Part shown: piece after piece, positions 8,088 through 15,768 of the stretch
Layout: each line of letters starts with the position of its first letter
How positions within the stretch are numbered: the stretch's first letter is position 1
Assembly (NCBI GenBank): GCA_934446565.1
Contig: CAKSEO010000017.1
Location: 1-51,613 of the forward strand
Length of the DNA stretch: 51,613 bases
Direction of reading: 5' to 3'
DNA from: an uncultured Oscillospiraceae bacterium
Lineage (GTDB): Bacteria; Bacillota; Clostridia; Oscillospirales; Ruminococcaceae
Notes under the pieces: generated by a model
Databases searched by the model: none
Seen by the model: only the letters and a program-made list of their open reading frames with translations
What the model was told of the DNA's origin: nothing
Translations under genes and position numbers: made by a program

Positions 8088-8525
8088 TTACTCCTCGTCC
8101 TTCTTATCCTCCTCAGCGGGAACTTCCTCCGCTGCGGCAGGTTCTTCCTCTACGGGAGCGGGCTTCTCAGGGAGCTTGGCGCCGCACTTCGGGCAGAACG
8201 CATTGTCGCTCTTGGTCTTTGCGCCGCACGCTGTGCAGGTGACTTCCTGACGGAGGTCGTCCAGCAGCAGATTGATCTCGGACAGCTTCTCATAGAGCTT
8301 GTCGATCTCCTCGATCTCGGCGTCGAACAGCGCCGCGTCAGGGTTCTCCGCCTTCTTCATCTCATAAGCCATCTGACCCAGCTTTTCAAAGCGAGCCTTG
8401 ATGTCGCTGGATGTCTGGGACTCCTTGATCTTCAGCTTGGTGAATCTTACAGCCTCGTCGGTCTTTTTGCCAGCAGTCTGCGCTGCGTTCTTAGTGGTAT
8501 TGATAACATCATCGAAAAAACTCAT
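8088..8525 (-). CDS. Zinc-ribbon protein with coiled-coil N-terminus
   Basis: 145 residues of unknown function. Residues 1-90 are a charged, probably coiled-coil helix region (MSFFDDVINTTKNAAQTAGKK). Residues about 95-117 form a zinc ribbon with two CxxC pairs (CTACGAKTKSDNAFCPKCG). The tail is extremely rich in Glu, Pro and Ala. No membrane segment or enzyme motif is seen. Similar small zinc-ribbon proteins are common in clostridia and usually annotated as hypothetical. It has its own promoter and a good AAAGGAG site, and appears monocistronic. Confidence 0.8.
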   Translation of the reverse strand: MSFFDDVINTTKNAAQTAGKKTDEAVRFTKLKIKESQTSSDIKARFEKLGQMAYEMKKAENPDAALFDAEIEEIDKLYEKLSEINLLLDDLRQEVTCTACGAKTKSDNAFCPKCGAKLPEKPAPVEEEPAAAEEVPAEEDKKDEE

Positions 8526-8578
8526 GGTAAAAACTCCTTTCAGAATTTGGGTTTTCAGGGTACCTCACCCTTGCCCTT

Positions 8579-8607
8579 ATTCTACCACAAAATTTACGGA
8601 ATTGCAA
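8579..8607 (-). promoter_or_regulatory. Promoter of the zinc-ribbon gene
   Basis: TTGCAA (8602-8607) and TAGAAT (8579-8584) on the minus strand with a 17-bp spacer, about 50 bp before the start codon. Confidence 0.75.
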
Positions 8608-8635
8608 TAGTTGCTGAGTAAAAATTAGGTGAAAA

Positions 8636-9517
8636 TCAATCCTTTGCGGGACGCTCCTGGCCTCTGATGATCACGCCGATCATCTCGGGACCCGCATTAC
8701 AGGAAACAACAACTCCGGTTTTCTCGACCATTGCCGGACCATAGCCCAGCTTCTTGGTCATCTTGTCGATGAATTCCTTTTCGCACTCGGGACGGGTGGT
8801 GGTGACTACGCACCAGGGGGTCTCCGGTATCATTCTGGAGGTTATAGTCTCGACTGCAGCGTCTATCACCGCCTTTTCGCCGCGCGCCTTGCGGAGCACC
8901 TCTGTCTTTTCAGCGGCAAGGAGTATCAGCGGCTTGAGACCCATCAGCTCGCCAAGGAAGCTTGCAGCGGCAGTTATTCTGCCGGACTTCTTCATGTGTC
9001 GGAGATCAAAGCCTACGATGAATGCCTCCGAATGGCGCGCCCAGTCCTCAAGGTAGGAAACGACGCTCTCAACGCTCTGACCTGCTTCCAGCTTCTTGCA
9101 TGCCTCAATGACGGGATAGCCGTAGGCGAGGGTGTAGTTCTGGCTGTCAACAACGTAAACGGCGAGGTCCTTCAGCTCGTCGGCAACGTTCTGCTTTGCG
9201 AGCTGCGCATTGGAGCAGGTCTGGGAGCCGGCTCCGTTGATGACGTCCACGATGAGGGTGCGCACGCCCTGCGCGTACAGCTCGCGGTACTTGTCCTCAA
9301 ACTGGAGGGCGGTTATCTGGGAGTGCTTCGGGATCTCCTGCTGCTCCTTGAGCACCTTGTAGAACTCGTCCGCGTTGATATCCTGCCTGTCAACGTAGCT
9401 CTTGCCCTGGATAGTTACCATGAAAGGCATTACCTCAAGCAGCCCCTTGTACTTTTCCTCGTTCTCCTTTGAGATATCGCAGCCGCTGTCTGTGATTATT
9501 CTGATAGTGTTGTCCAT
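8636..9517 (-). CDS. DegV family fatty-acid-binding protein
   Basis: 293 residues, typical for the family. It has the N-terminal IITDSGCDIS motif, the central HSQIT (the SQ/T lipid-head binding loop), and a second-domain segment FDLRHMKKSGRI close to the family's LxxLxKGGRI consensus. DegV/FakB proteins bind a fatty acid and present it to the kinase FakA for phosphorylation and entry into phospholipid synthesis; no FakA gene lies in this window. It starts 22 bp after the trmL stop with an AAGGAG site, so the two share a transcript. Which fatty acid it binds cannot be read from sequence. Confidence 0.93.
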   Translation of the reverse strand: MDNTIRIITDSGCDISKENEEKYKGLLEVMPFMVTIQGKSYVDRQDINADEFYKVLKEQQEIPKHSQITALQFEDKYRELYAQGVRTLIVDVINGAGSQTCSNAQLAKQNVADELKDLAVYVVDSQNYTLAYGYPVIEACKKLEAGQSVESVVSYLEDWARHSEAFIVGFDLRHMKKSGRITAAASFLGELMGLKPLILLAAEKTEVLRKARGEKAVIDAAVETITSRMIPETPWCVVTTTRPECEKEFIDKMTKKLGYGPAMVEKTGVVVSCNAGPEMIGVIIRGQERPAKD

Positions 9518-9538
9518 GATCTGCTCCTTATCTGCGGT

Positions 9539-10042
9539 TCAGTCCGCATTGTTCCAGTCAAATTCGCGCAGTCTGCCCTGATTTTGCAGCTCGGGGAATC
9601 CCCACTGCCGCAGCGCCTCGTAAACGCCTATCGCGACGCTGTTAGAGAGGTTCAGGCTGCGGAGAGTTTCGCGCATCGGTATCCGCACGCACTTCTCCTT
9701 GTTTTCAAAAAGCAGCTTTTCCGGAAGCCCGGCGTCCTCCCTGCCGAAAAACAGGAAGCATTTGTCCGGGTAGCTGACGTCGCTGTATGTATTCACGGCT
9801 TTCGTCGAGAAGTAGAAATACGCGCCGTCGTTCTTCGCGAAGAAATCCTCCAGACCGTCGTAGTAGGTGATATCCAGATAGTGCCAGTAGTCGAGACCTG
9901 CGCGCTTCAGCTGCTTGTCGTCCGGGGTGAAGCCCATCGGACGTATCAGGTGGAGCCTTGCTCCTGTTACGGCGCAGGTGCGGGCGATGTTGCCGGTGTT
10001 CTGGGGGATCTGGGGTTCTACCAAAACGATGTTGAGTTCCAA
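9539..10042 (-). CDS. trmL: tRNA (cytidine(34)-2'-O)-methyltransferase TrmL
   Basis: 167 residues of the SPOUT superfamily. It has the N-terminal LNIVLVEPQIPQNTGNIART, the knot sequences LFFGREDAGLP and IPMRETLRSLNLSNSVAIGVYEALRQ. It transfers a methyl group from S-adenosylmethionine to the wobble ribose of tRNA-Leu. The frame opens upstream at 10135, but the usual family N-terminus and an AAAGGA site 10 bp upstream favour the TTG at 10042. It is first in an operon with the DegV gene, and its promoter diverges from that of the sulP gene. Confidence 0.93.
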   Translation of the reverse strand: MELNIVLVEPQIPQNTGNIARTCAVTGARLHLIRPMGFTPDDKQLKRAGLDYWHYLDITYYDGLEDFFAKNDGAYFYFSTKAVNTYSDVSYPDKCFLFFGREDAGLPEKLLFENKEKCVRIPMRETLRSLNLSNSVAIGVYEALRQWGFPELQNQGRLREFDWNNAD

Positions 10043-10093
10043 TTGGAGCGCTTCCTTTCGCGGGAAAATTGCTGCTGAAAACAGTACATATTT

Positions 10094-10122
10094 ATTGTAA
10101 CATATTTCGGAGCATTTTTCAA
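10094..10122 (-). promoter_or_regulatory. Promoter of the trmL-degV operon
   Basis: TTGAAA (10117-10122) and TACAAT (10094-10099) on the minus strand, 17-bp spacer. Its -10 box overlaps the long upstream extension of the trmL frame, supporting the internal start. Confidence 0.8.
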
Positions 10123-10176
10123 TAGTTTTAAACAAAAAACCGGGTCACGGTGCGGAAAAGTTGTTGCTAGTGCGAA

Positions 10177-10205
10177 TTGACAGCAGTTTTAAACAGGAGT
10201 ATAAT
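10177..10205 (+). promoter_or_regulatory. Promoter of the sulP gene
   Basis: Perfect TTGACA (10177-10182) and TATAAT (10200-10205) with a 17-bp spacer, 57 bp before the chosen start. It rules out the longer open frame from 10161 as the coding start. Confidence 0.92.
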
Positions 10206-10262
10206 AAAATCCGTGTGGTCTGCAAAAAAATCAGAAAAAGCAGGCAAAAAGGAAGGAAAAGA

Positions 10263-11924
10263 ATGTTTAAAAAATATGTAAGCGACCTGAAAGCCGAATT
10301 TAAGGGCTACAACGGGAAGAAACTCACCCAGGACCTGATGGCGGGACTTACCGTAGCCGCAGTTGCGCTGCCGCTGGCTCTGGCGTTCGGCGTAAGCTCC
10401 GGCGCGGACGCTGCGTCCGGACTTGTCACCGCTATCGTTGCGGGTATCGTCATCGGAATTCTTTCCGGCGCGTCCTACCAGATATCCGGACCTACCGGAG
10501 CCATGGCTGCGATACTGCTGTCGGTTTCCGCCAAGTACGGCATCACTGGTGTGCTGACTGCGGGATTTCTCTCCGGCGCGATACTCATCATCGCGGCGGT
10601 CTGCCGTGTCGGAAAGCTGGTAAGCTACCTGCCCGCGCCGGTAATAACCGGATTCACCTCCGGTATCGCGATAATCATCGCGCTGGGTCAGATAGACAAC
10701 TTCTTCGGCACTCACTCGGTCGGGGAGAATCAGCTCGCGAAGATAGGCTCCTATTTCAGCGGCGCAGGCAGCTTTGAGCCTAACTGGTGGGCTGTCATGT
10801 TCGGCGGGCTGGTCGTGCTTATAATGGTTGTGTACCCGAAGAAGTGGAACGCGGTGGTTCCGTCGTCGCTGGTGGGAATAATCGTTGCACTCATAGTTAA
10901 TATGGTGTTCTTTGAGCAGGGGACGGTCGCCGAGGTCGGCGCTATTCCGAGCAGCCTCATCACCGACGACAGCATAATCCGCAAGGGGTTTGACCTTGCG
11001 AATATTACCAGCCTTATCATGCCGGCGGTTTCAATTGCTGCGCTGGGAATGATAGAGAGCCTGCTTTGCGGCGCTAGCGCAGGCAAGATGAAGGGCGAGC
11101 GCCTTGACGCCAGCCGAGAACTCATCGCGCAGGGTATCGGCAACATGGTCATCCCGCTGCTGGGCGGCGTTCCTGCGACTGCGGCTATCGCGAGAACCTC
11201 CGTTGCGATAAAGTCCGGCGGTCAGACCAGACTTGTAAGCGTGTTCCATTCGGTGGTGCTGATACTTTCGATGTTCCTGCTGGGCGGCGTTATGAGCCGT
11301 ATTCCGATGGCTGCGCTTGCCGGAGTGCTGATGGTGACGGCGTTCAGGATGAACGACTGGGCAGCTATCAAGAGCATTTTCAAAAAGAAGTTCAAGTCCT
11401 CAATTTTGCAGTACGTGCTGACGATGGTATCCACCGTCGTGTTCGACCTTACTGTTGCTATCGTTATCGGCGTTGTTGCGGCTATGGTAGTATTCGTTGT
11501 AAAAAGCTCGGAGCTTCGCGTTACATCCAGTGACATCGACGAGAACAAGCTGAAAGGAAAGGTGCATTCCGGCCACCATGAGGAATTCAAGGTGGTGTAC
11601 GTTTCCGGACCGCTGTTTTTCGGTACGCAGGAGAAGCTGATAAATCAGCTTGAAGCGTTGGAGGGCAATCCTCAGGTGATCCTGTCCATGAGAGGAGTTC
11701 CGACTGCGGACGATATTTCGCTTGCCGAGCTTGAGCGGCTTTATAATATCCTCCGCGAAAATGGGACGCAGATATCCTTTACCGGCGTGCAGTCCGCTGT
11801 CAGTGAGATGATGGATAGAGCGGGATTCCGCGAGCGTATCGGCGAGGAGCATTTCTATTGGGACGCAGTTGCGGCTATCAAGGCGCTTGAGGTAAGAGAG
11901 TACGGCTCGGATTACGCGGATTAA
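10263..11924 (+). CDS. SulP family inorganic anion transporter
   Basis: 553 residues. It has an N-terminal SulP domain with about 10-12 membrane helices; the family-typical segments QISGPTGAMAAIL and GGVPATAAIARTSVAIKSGG are visible. A cytoplasmic STAS domain follows (about 440-540). SulP proteins carry sulfate, bicarbonate or related anions by proton or sodium coupling. The substrate cannot be told from sequence, though a cysteine-desulfurase pair lies nearby on the other strand. The ATG at 10263 has AAGGAAGG upstream. It is monocistronic and closed by a strong hairpin shared with the convergent aminotransferase gene. Confidence 0.95.
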   Translation: MFKKYVSDLKAEFKGYNGKKLTQDLMAGLTVAAVALPLALAFGVSSGADAASGLVTAIVAGIVIGILSGASYQISGPTGAMAAILLSVSAKYGITGVLTAGFLSGAILIIAAVCRVGKLVSYLPAPVITGFTSGIAIIIALGQIDNFFGTHSVGENQLAKIGSYFSGAGSFEPNWWAVMFGGLVVLIMVVYPKKWNAVVPSSLVGIIVALIVNMVFFEQGTVAEVGAIPSSLITDDSIIRKGFDLANITSLIMPAVSIAALGMIESLLCGASAGKMKGERLDASRELIAQGIGNMVIPLLGGVPATAAIARTSVAIKSGGQTRLVSVFHSVVLILSMFLLGGVMSRIPMAALAGVLMVTAFRMNDWAAIKSIFKKKFKSSILQYVLTMVSTVVFDLTVAIVIGVVAAMVVFVVKSSELRVTSSDIDENKLKGKVHSGHHEEFKVVYVSGPLFFGTQEKLINQLEALEGNPQVILSMRGVPTADDISLAELERLYNILRENGTQISFTGVQSAVSEMMDRAGFRERIGEEHFYWDAVAAIKALEVREYGSDYAD

Positions 11925-11953
11925 TAATTGATCTATAATTTAAGCTTACTGCA

Positions 11954-12014
11954 ACCCCTTGACTCCCGGTTGGGGGAGCATGCTAATTTTACATAACCCG
12001 CACGACTTATAGTT
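11954..12014 (-). repeat. Intergenic repeat, copy B (inverted relative to 7670)
   Basis: Read on the minus strand this segment aligns to 7670-7720: both have AAACTATAA, TGCGGGT, TTAGCA, CCCC and GGGAGTCAAGGGG in the same order with small gaps. The GC-rich palindromic extension of copy A is missing here. Confidence 0.75.
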
Positions 12015-12028
12015 TGTCGCCAAACTGA

Positions 12029-12057
12029 TGTGGACGCATTATTTCAATGCGTCCACA
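12029..12057. terminator. Bidirectional terminator between sulP and the aminotransferase gene
   Basis: TGTGGACGCATT / AATGCGTCCACA, 12-bp perfect stem with a 5-nt loop, followed by TTT on the plus strand. It sits between the convergent stops at 11924 and 12068. Confidence 0.8.
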
Positions 12058-12067
12058 TTTCTATCCA

Positions 12068-13231
12068 TCAGGTGCCCGACCCGCCTTTAAACCACTGTTT
12101 CCAATTCTTGACGCGCAGCGCTCTTATCAGCGAATTCACCTCATCCGCCGATGTGAACGCCGAGGGAGCAAAACGAACAGTCCCCTCCTCAATTGTACCA
12201 AGCTTTTTATGAGCCAGCGGAGCGCAATGAAGCCCCCCGCGCATATAAAATCCGATCCTGCTGAGCTCCAGGGACGCTTCCGCCGACGGTACTCCCTCCA
12301 CTGCAAACGACACTACCGGCGCATACAGCTCCGGCTCATCGTCGATCGTGGAGTACACCCTTATCCCTGGTATCCTGCGGAGCTGCGAACAAAAACTGCG
12401 GCAGAGCGCAGTCTCATGCGAAAGTATCCTCTCCGGAGTCCTCTGAGAGACGAACGCCACTCCAGCACCGAGCGCTATTGCCCCCGGCGTGTTTATTGTG
12501 CCGCTCTCAAATCTGTCCGGTAGGAAATCCGGCTGCTCCAGGCTCTCGCTGGCGCTGCCGGTCCCGCCCTCCATGAAGCTGTTCAGCTTGTATTTTCCAT
12601 CCGTCAGCATGAGACCTGTTCCCATCGGGCCATACAATCCCTTGTGTCCGGCGGTGCAGATGATATTTATACCATCCTTTAAGCTCAGCGGAAACAGCCC
12701 TGCGCCCTGTGCCGCGTCCACTATAAAGCATATTTTTTTCCTGCGGCAGAGCGCCGCAAGCTCCATTACCGGCAGCCGCTGTCCTGTGACGTTTCCGGCT
12801 GCGGTGCATATCAGCGCGACTGTTTCCGGGCGTATCGCGCCGGACGCGTTACGGAGCGTTTCCGCGACATCCTGAGAAGCCCCGAACAGAGTATAGCTCC
12901 CACCGCGCTCCGTCAGTGCGTGCACCGGACGTATCACGGCATTGTGCTCGATGTCGCTCAGCACATAATGCGCTCCCGGATGGAACAGTCCCTTTATCGC
13001 CTGGTTCAGCGCGTGGGTGCAGTTCAGCGTGAAAACCGTGTTTTCCGGCTCCGCTCCGAAGAACTCCGCGCACCTGTTACGGCTCGCGAATACCGCCTGA
13101 GAGGTCTCCACCGACATCGCGTGGCCTGCCCTCCCGGGATTCGCGGCGTACCTCGTCATCGCCCGCCCCCACACCTGATATACGCTGCGGGGCTTGGGGT
13201 AGGTGGTGGCGGCGTTATCGAGGTATACCAC
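12068..13231 (-). CDS. Cysteine desulfurase family aminotransferase (class V)
   Basis: 387 residues of the class V PLP fold, SufS/CsdA-like. It has the N-terminal YLDNAATTYPKP, Asp172 in VDAAQ contacting the PLP nitrogen, His196-Lys197 (TAGHKGLYGP) for the Schiff base, and Cys336 in RGGLHCAPLAHK as the likely persulfide cysteine. The enzyme would remove sulfur (or selenium) from cysteine (or selenocysteine). It overlaps by 17 bp the end of a DUF3343 gene, a small putative Se/S carrier, so the two are translationally coupled and the carrier is the probable acceptor. It is not next to suf or isc scaffold genes, so a role in general Fe-S assembly is less likely. Confidence 0.92.
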   Translation of the reverse strand: MVYLDNAATTYPKPRSVYQVWGRAMTRYAANPGRAGHAMSVETSQAVFASRNRCAEFFGAEPENTVFTLNCTHALNQAIKGLFHPGAHYVLSDIEHNAVIRPVHALTERGGSYTLFGASQDVAETLRNASGAIRPETVALICTAAGNVTGQRLPVMELAALCRRKKICFIVDAAQGAGLFPLSLKDGINIICTAGHKGLYGPMGTGLMLTDGKYKLNSFMEGGTGSASESLEQPDFLPDRFESGTINTPGAIALGAGVAFVSQRTPERILSHETALCRSFCSQLRRIPGIRVYSTIDDEPELYAPVVSFAVEGVPSAEASLELSRIGFYMRGGLHCAPLAHKKLGTIEEGTVRFAPSAFTSADEVNSLIRALRVKNWKQWFKGGSGT

Positions 13232-13418
13232 AGCTGACGCCTATACGGAGCAGCAGCGGGCAGACGGTTTCCCGGTCGCCGTAAATTTTCAGCACGAACG
13301 TGCAGCCGCCCCGCCCGGTCACGCGCTCAACTGTGCTCCTGATGCCGTTTCCCGCCAGGTAGAGCCGTATCTTCTCCGCCTGGGTCATCGAACGTGTATT
13401 TATAATGAAATATTTCAT
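13215..13418 (-). CDS. DUF3343 putative Se/S carrier-like protein
   Basis: 67 residues. The fold is a small alpha/beta sandwich; DUF3343 proteins are described as putative Se/S-carrier-like. The N-terminal MKYFIINTRSMTQAEKIRLYL and the central GRGGC segment (Cys near residue 39) match the family, with further cysteines near the C-terminus (Cys53 and Cys63). The ATG has AAGGAG 8 bp upstream. The gene overlaps the start of the class V aminotransferase by 17 bp, which suggests that the enzyme loads sulfur or selenium on this carrier. That role is inferred from the pairing and the exposed cysteines. Confidence 0.82.
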   Translation of the reverse strand: MKYFIINTRSMTQAEKIRLYLAGNGIRSTVERVTGRGGCTFVLKIYGDRETVCPLLLRIGVSCGIPR

Positions 13419-13500
13419 TGCAGATTCTCCTTGCTGTTATAATGCAGGCATACTACTCCTGCAATATAATATATGCAAATAAAGGATCTGCGGTCACAAA

Positions 13501-13529
13501 GATCCCCGCAGCTTCTGAACTGCGGGGAT
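13501..13529 (-). terminator. Terminator of the chemotaxis-receptor gene
   Basis: ATCCCCGCAG / CTGCGGGGAT, 10-bp stem with an 8-nt loop, followed by CTTTGTG on the minus strand, 12 bp after the receptor stop. Confidence 0.7.
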
Positions 13530-13540
13530 ACTTGAATTTA

Positions 13541-15562
13541 TCAAAGCTTGAATCTGCTGACCAGCTCCATCAGTCTGTCCGCCTGCTCTGAAAGCTCGCT
13601 CGACGCAGCCGCGCTTTCCTCCGCGGTAGCGGAATTCGACTGGACTACGCCGGATATTCTGCCGATATCGGCGCTTATCCTGCCGACCATCTCTTTCTGG
13701 TTATCGCAGGATTCCGTTATGCTGTCTACTATCTGCTTTACCGACGCGGTGTATTCGCTGAGCGTTTTCATCGCCTCGGCGGTCTCGCCGGTAATCCCGG
13801 CGCCGTTATTCGCGGCGCTGACGGAGCTCTCGATAAGGCGGGTTGTATCGCTGACCGCCTCGGCGGATTTTCCGGCAAGCGTGCGTACTTCATCCGCTAC
13901 TACCGCGAAACCCTTTCCTGCCTCGCCGGCGCGCGCAGCCTCGACAGCCGCATTAAGGGACAGTATATTCGTCTGGAATGCTATATCCTCGATGGTGTTG
14001 ATGATGTTGCTGATTTTTCCGGAGGTCTCATTGATATCGTTCATCGCAGCAGTAAGGGCGCTCATCTTCTCGTTCACCTCGTCAACGAACCGGGAAGTCT
14101 TTTTCATGAGCTGACGCGCCGTGTCGCAGTTTTCGGAGTTTTCCTGTATCTGCTTTTCAATATTGCTGAGATTATCGGCAAGCTCGTCGATAGACGCACT
14201 CTGCTCCGATGTCCCGAGCGAGAGCGACCGCGCTCCCTGAGCCACCTGGCTGGAGCCGGAGCTCACCTGATCCGCAGAATTGTAAATCTCCCGGATGACG
14301 CCGGAAAGCTTATCCTGAATCACAGAAAGGCTGTCGGCAAGCTGCGAGAAATCCCCCGTGTAATACTGGCTGTTCTGATGGATATCCACCGCGAGATTCT
14401 CGTCCGCTAGCTCGCTCAGTATCCTTGCGACATCAGCTGTGGCGTTGCGAAGCGCCAGCGACATATCCACGACCGCAGTAGCGATAGTTCCGACCTCATC
14501 CTGGCTCGTTACAAGGTCCTGCACCTCGTCGGCAGACCTGAGGTCGATGTGTTCAAGCTTCTGCGCCGCCTTTTCAACGCGCTTGAGAGGCAGCATGAGG
14601 TTGTGAACGACCAGCCATATCCACAGCGTCAGCACAGCCATGCTAGCAACGCACACGACGGCGAGAAGAACGCTCGTCATAACTTCCGAATGCTGCACCT
14701 CTGCTTCGGAATCCGAAAGCACGAAAATCCAGTCGTGATCATCAAGATACGTATATGCGGCTATGAATTTTCCGTTGTTCTGATATTTGACAGAATCGGT
14801 GACAGTTCCGCTCCTCACGCTGCTGATAATGTCAGCTATGTACTGTTCGTCCGCAACCGTCGCTATCTTGTCGGAGTCAGGGTGGAAGATGTACTCCCCG
14901 GTGGCTGCATTCACAAGGCAGAACTCGGAGCTTTCCAGTCCGGTGAGAGGAAGCGCGTCAAGCTTCTCAACAAGCCCGCTGGTGAAGATACCGATACCGC
15001 CAAGCCCTATTGGCTCGCCGCTGTCGTTTCTGACCGCCTTGTACATCGAAATTATCTGCTCGCCGGTAGCCGGAGAGTTGATTATTCCTGTGTTATACAC
15101 GCCGTTGGTCGAAAGAAGCGCTTCGTGAAGCTGGTCGCACTTATCCTTATCCGGACGCGTGACCTCACCGACGACCTGCTGGCTAGTGTGCGTGAGCACC
15201 TTTGTGTCCCAGCTGCTGGCGTATATTCCCTCAAGGGAGTTTATATCCCCGCTGAAATCTTCGGTGTATTTCTGCGCCGCAGCCACTTTTTCGGAATCAT
15301 CCGGTTCTTTAAGAAGGTCGTATATCTGCTGTGCCTTGAGATATGCTGTCAGCGTATCCTCGGTGGACTGTATAAAATTCTCTATTATCTCCGCCCTGTC
15401 GGTTGCGGCGTTTTTCAGATTGTTGACCGCACTCTGGTACTGGGAGGAAGATACCGAATTGTTTATTATGAGAAACAACGCCGTGAATATGACAAACTGG
15501 ATGACTAGAAGTGTTACTGTTATCCTGACGCCAAGTCCGTATCTTTTAACTTTCTTTTCCAT
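13541..15562 (-). CDS. Methyl-accepting chemotaxis protein with extracellular Cache-type sensor
   Basis: 673 residues. One membrane helix at about 13-33 and a second at about 295-321 enclose a large extracellular sensor of the dCache type. A HAMP-like linker follows. The cytoplasmic signalling domain has its conserved tip at about 528-566 ([20 protein letters not shown], then [14 protein letters not shown]). Such receptors cluster and control CheA/CheW; no che genes are in the window. The frame opens at 15604, but the ATG at 15562 has GGAG 6 bp upstream and begins directly before the first helix. Ligand unknown. Confidence 0.94.
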   Translation of the reverse strand: MEKKVKRYGLGVRITVTLLVIQFVIFTALFLIINNSVSSSQYQSAVNNLKNAATDRAEIIENFIQSTEDTLTAYLKAQQIYDLLKEPDDSEKVAAAQKYTEDFSGDINSLEGIYASSWDTKVLTHTSQQVVGEVTRPDKDKCDQLHEALLSTNGVYNTGIINSPATGEQIISMYKAVRNDSGEPIGLGGIGIFTSGLVEKLDALPLTGLESSEFCLVNAATGEYIFHPDSDKIATVADEQYIADIISSVRSGTVTDSVKYQNNGKFIAAYTYLDDHDWIFVLSDSEAEVQHSEVMTSVLLAVVCVASMAVLTLWIWLVVHNLMLPLKRVEKAAQKLEHIDLRSADEVQDLVTSQDEVGTIATAVVDMSLALRNATADVARILSELADENLAVDIHQNSQYYTGDFSQLADSLSVIQDKLSGVIREIYNSADQVSSGSSQVAQGARSLSLGTSEQSASIDELADNLSNIEKQIQENSENCDTARQLMKKTSRFVDEVNEKMSALTAAMNDINETSGKISNIINTIEDIAFQTNILSLNAAVEAARAGEAGKGFAVVADEVRTLAGKSAEAVSDTTRLIESSVSAANNGAGITGETAEAMKTLSEYTASVKQIVDSITESCDNQKEMVGRISADIGRISGVVQSNSATAEESAAASSELSEQADRLMELVSRFKL

Positions 15563-15768
15563 ACAAATCTCCATCATCCGCTCAAATCCCGTACATGACA
15601 TCACATTCAGGATTTTTTCTCAAATATATATTATAAGTATACATCCAGAAAGTTGATAAGTCAATATATTTTTAAAAAATTCGACGTTCTGTCGGTAAAA
15701 AACCGTAAAGAAACTAAACTTTTTCGACAGGAGAATAACACCAATGCTATTCTGCATTGTACCGCGTG

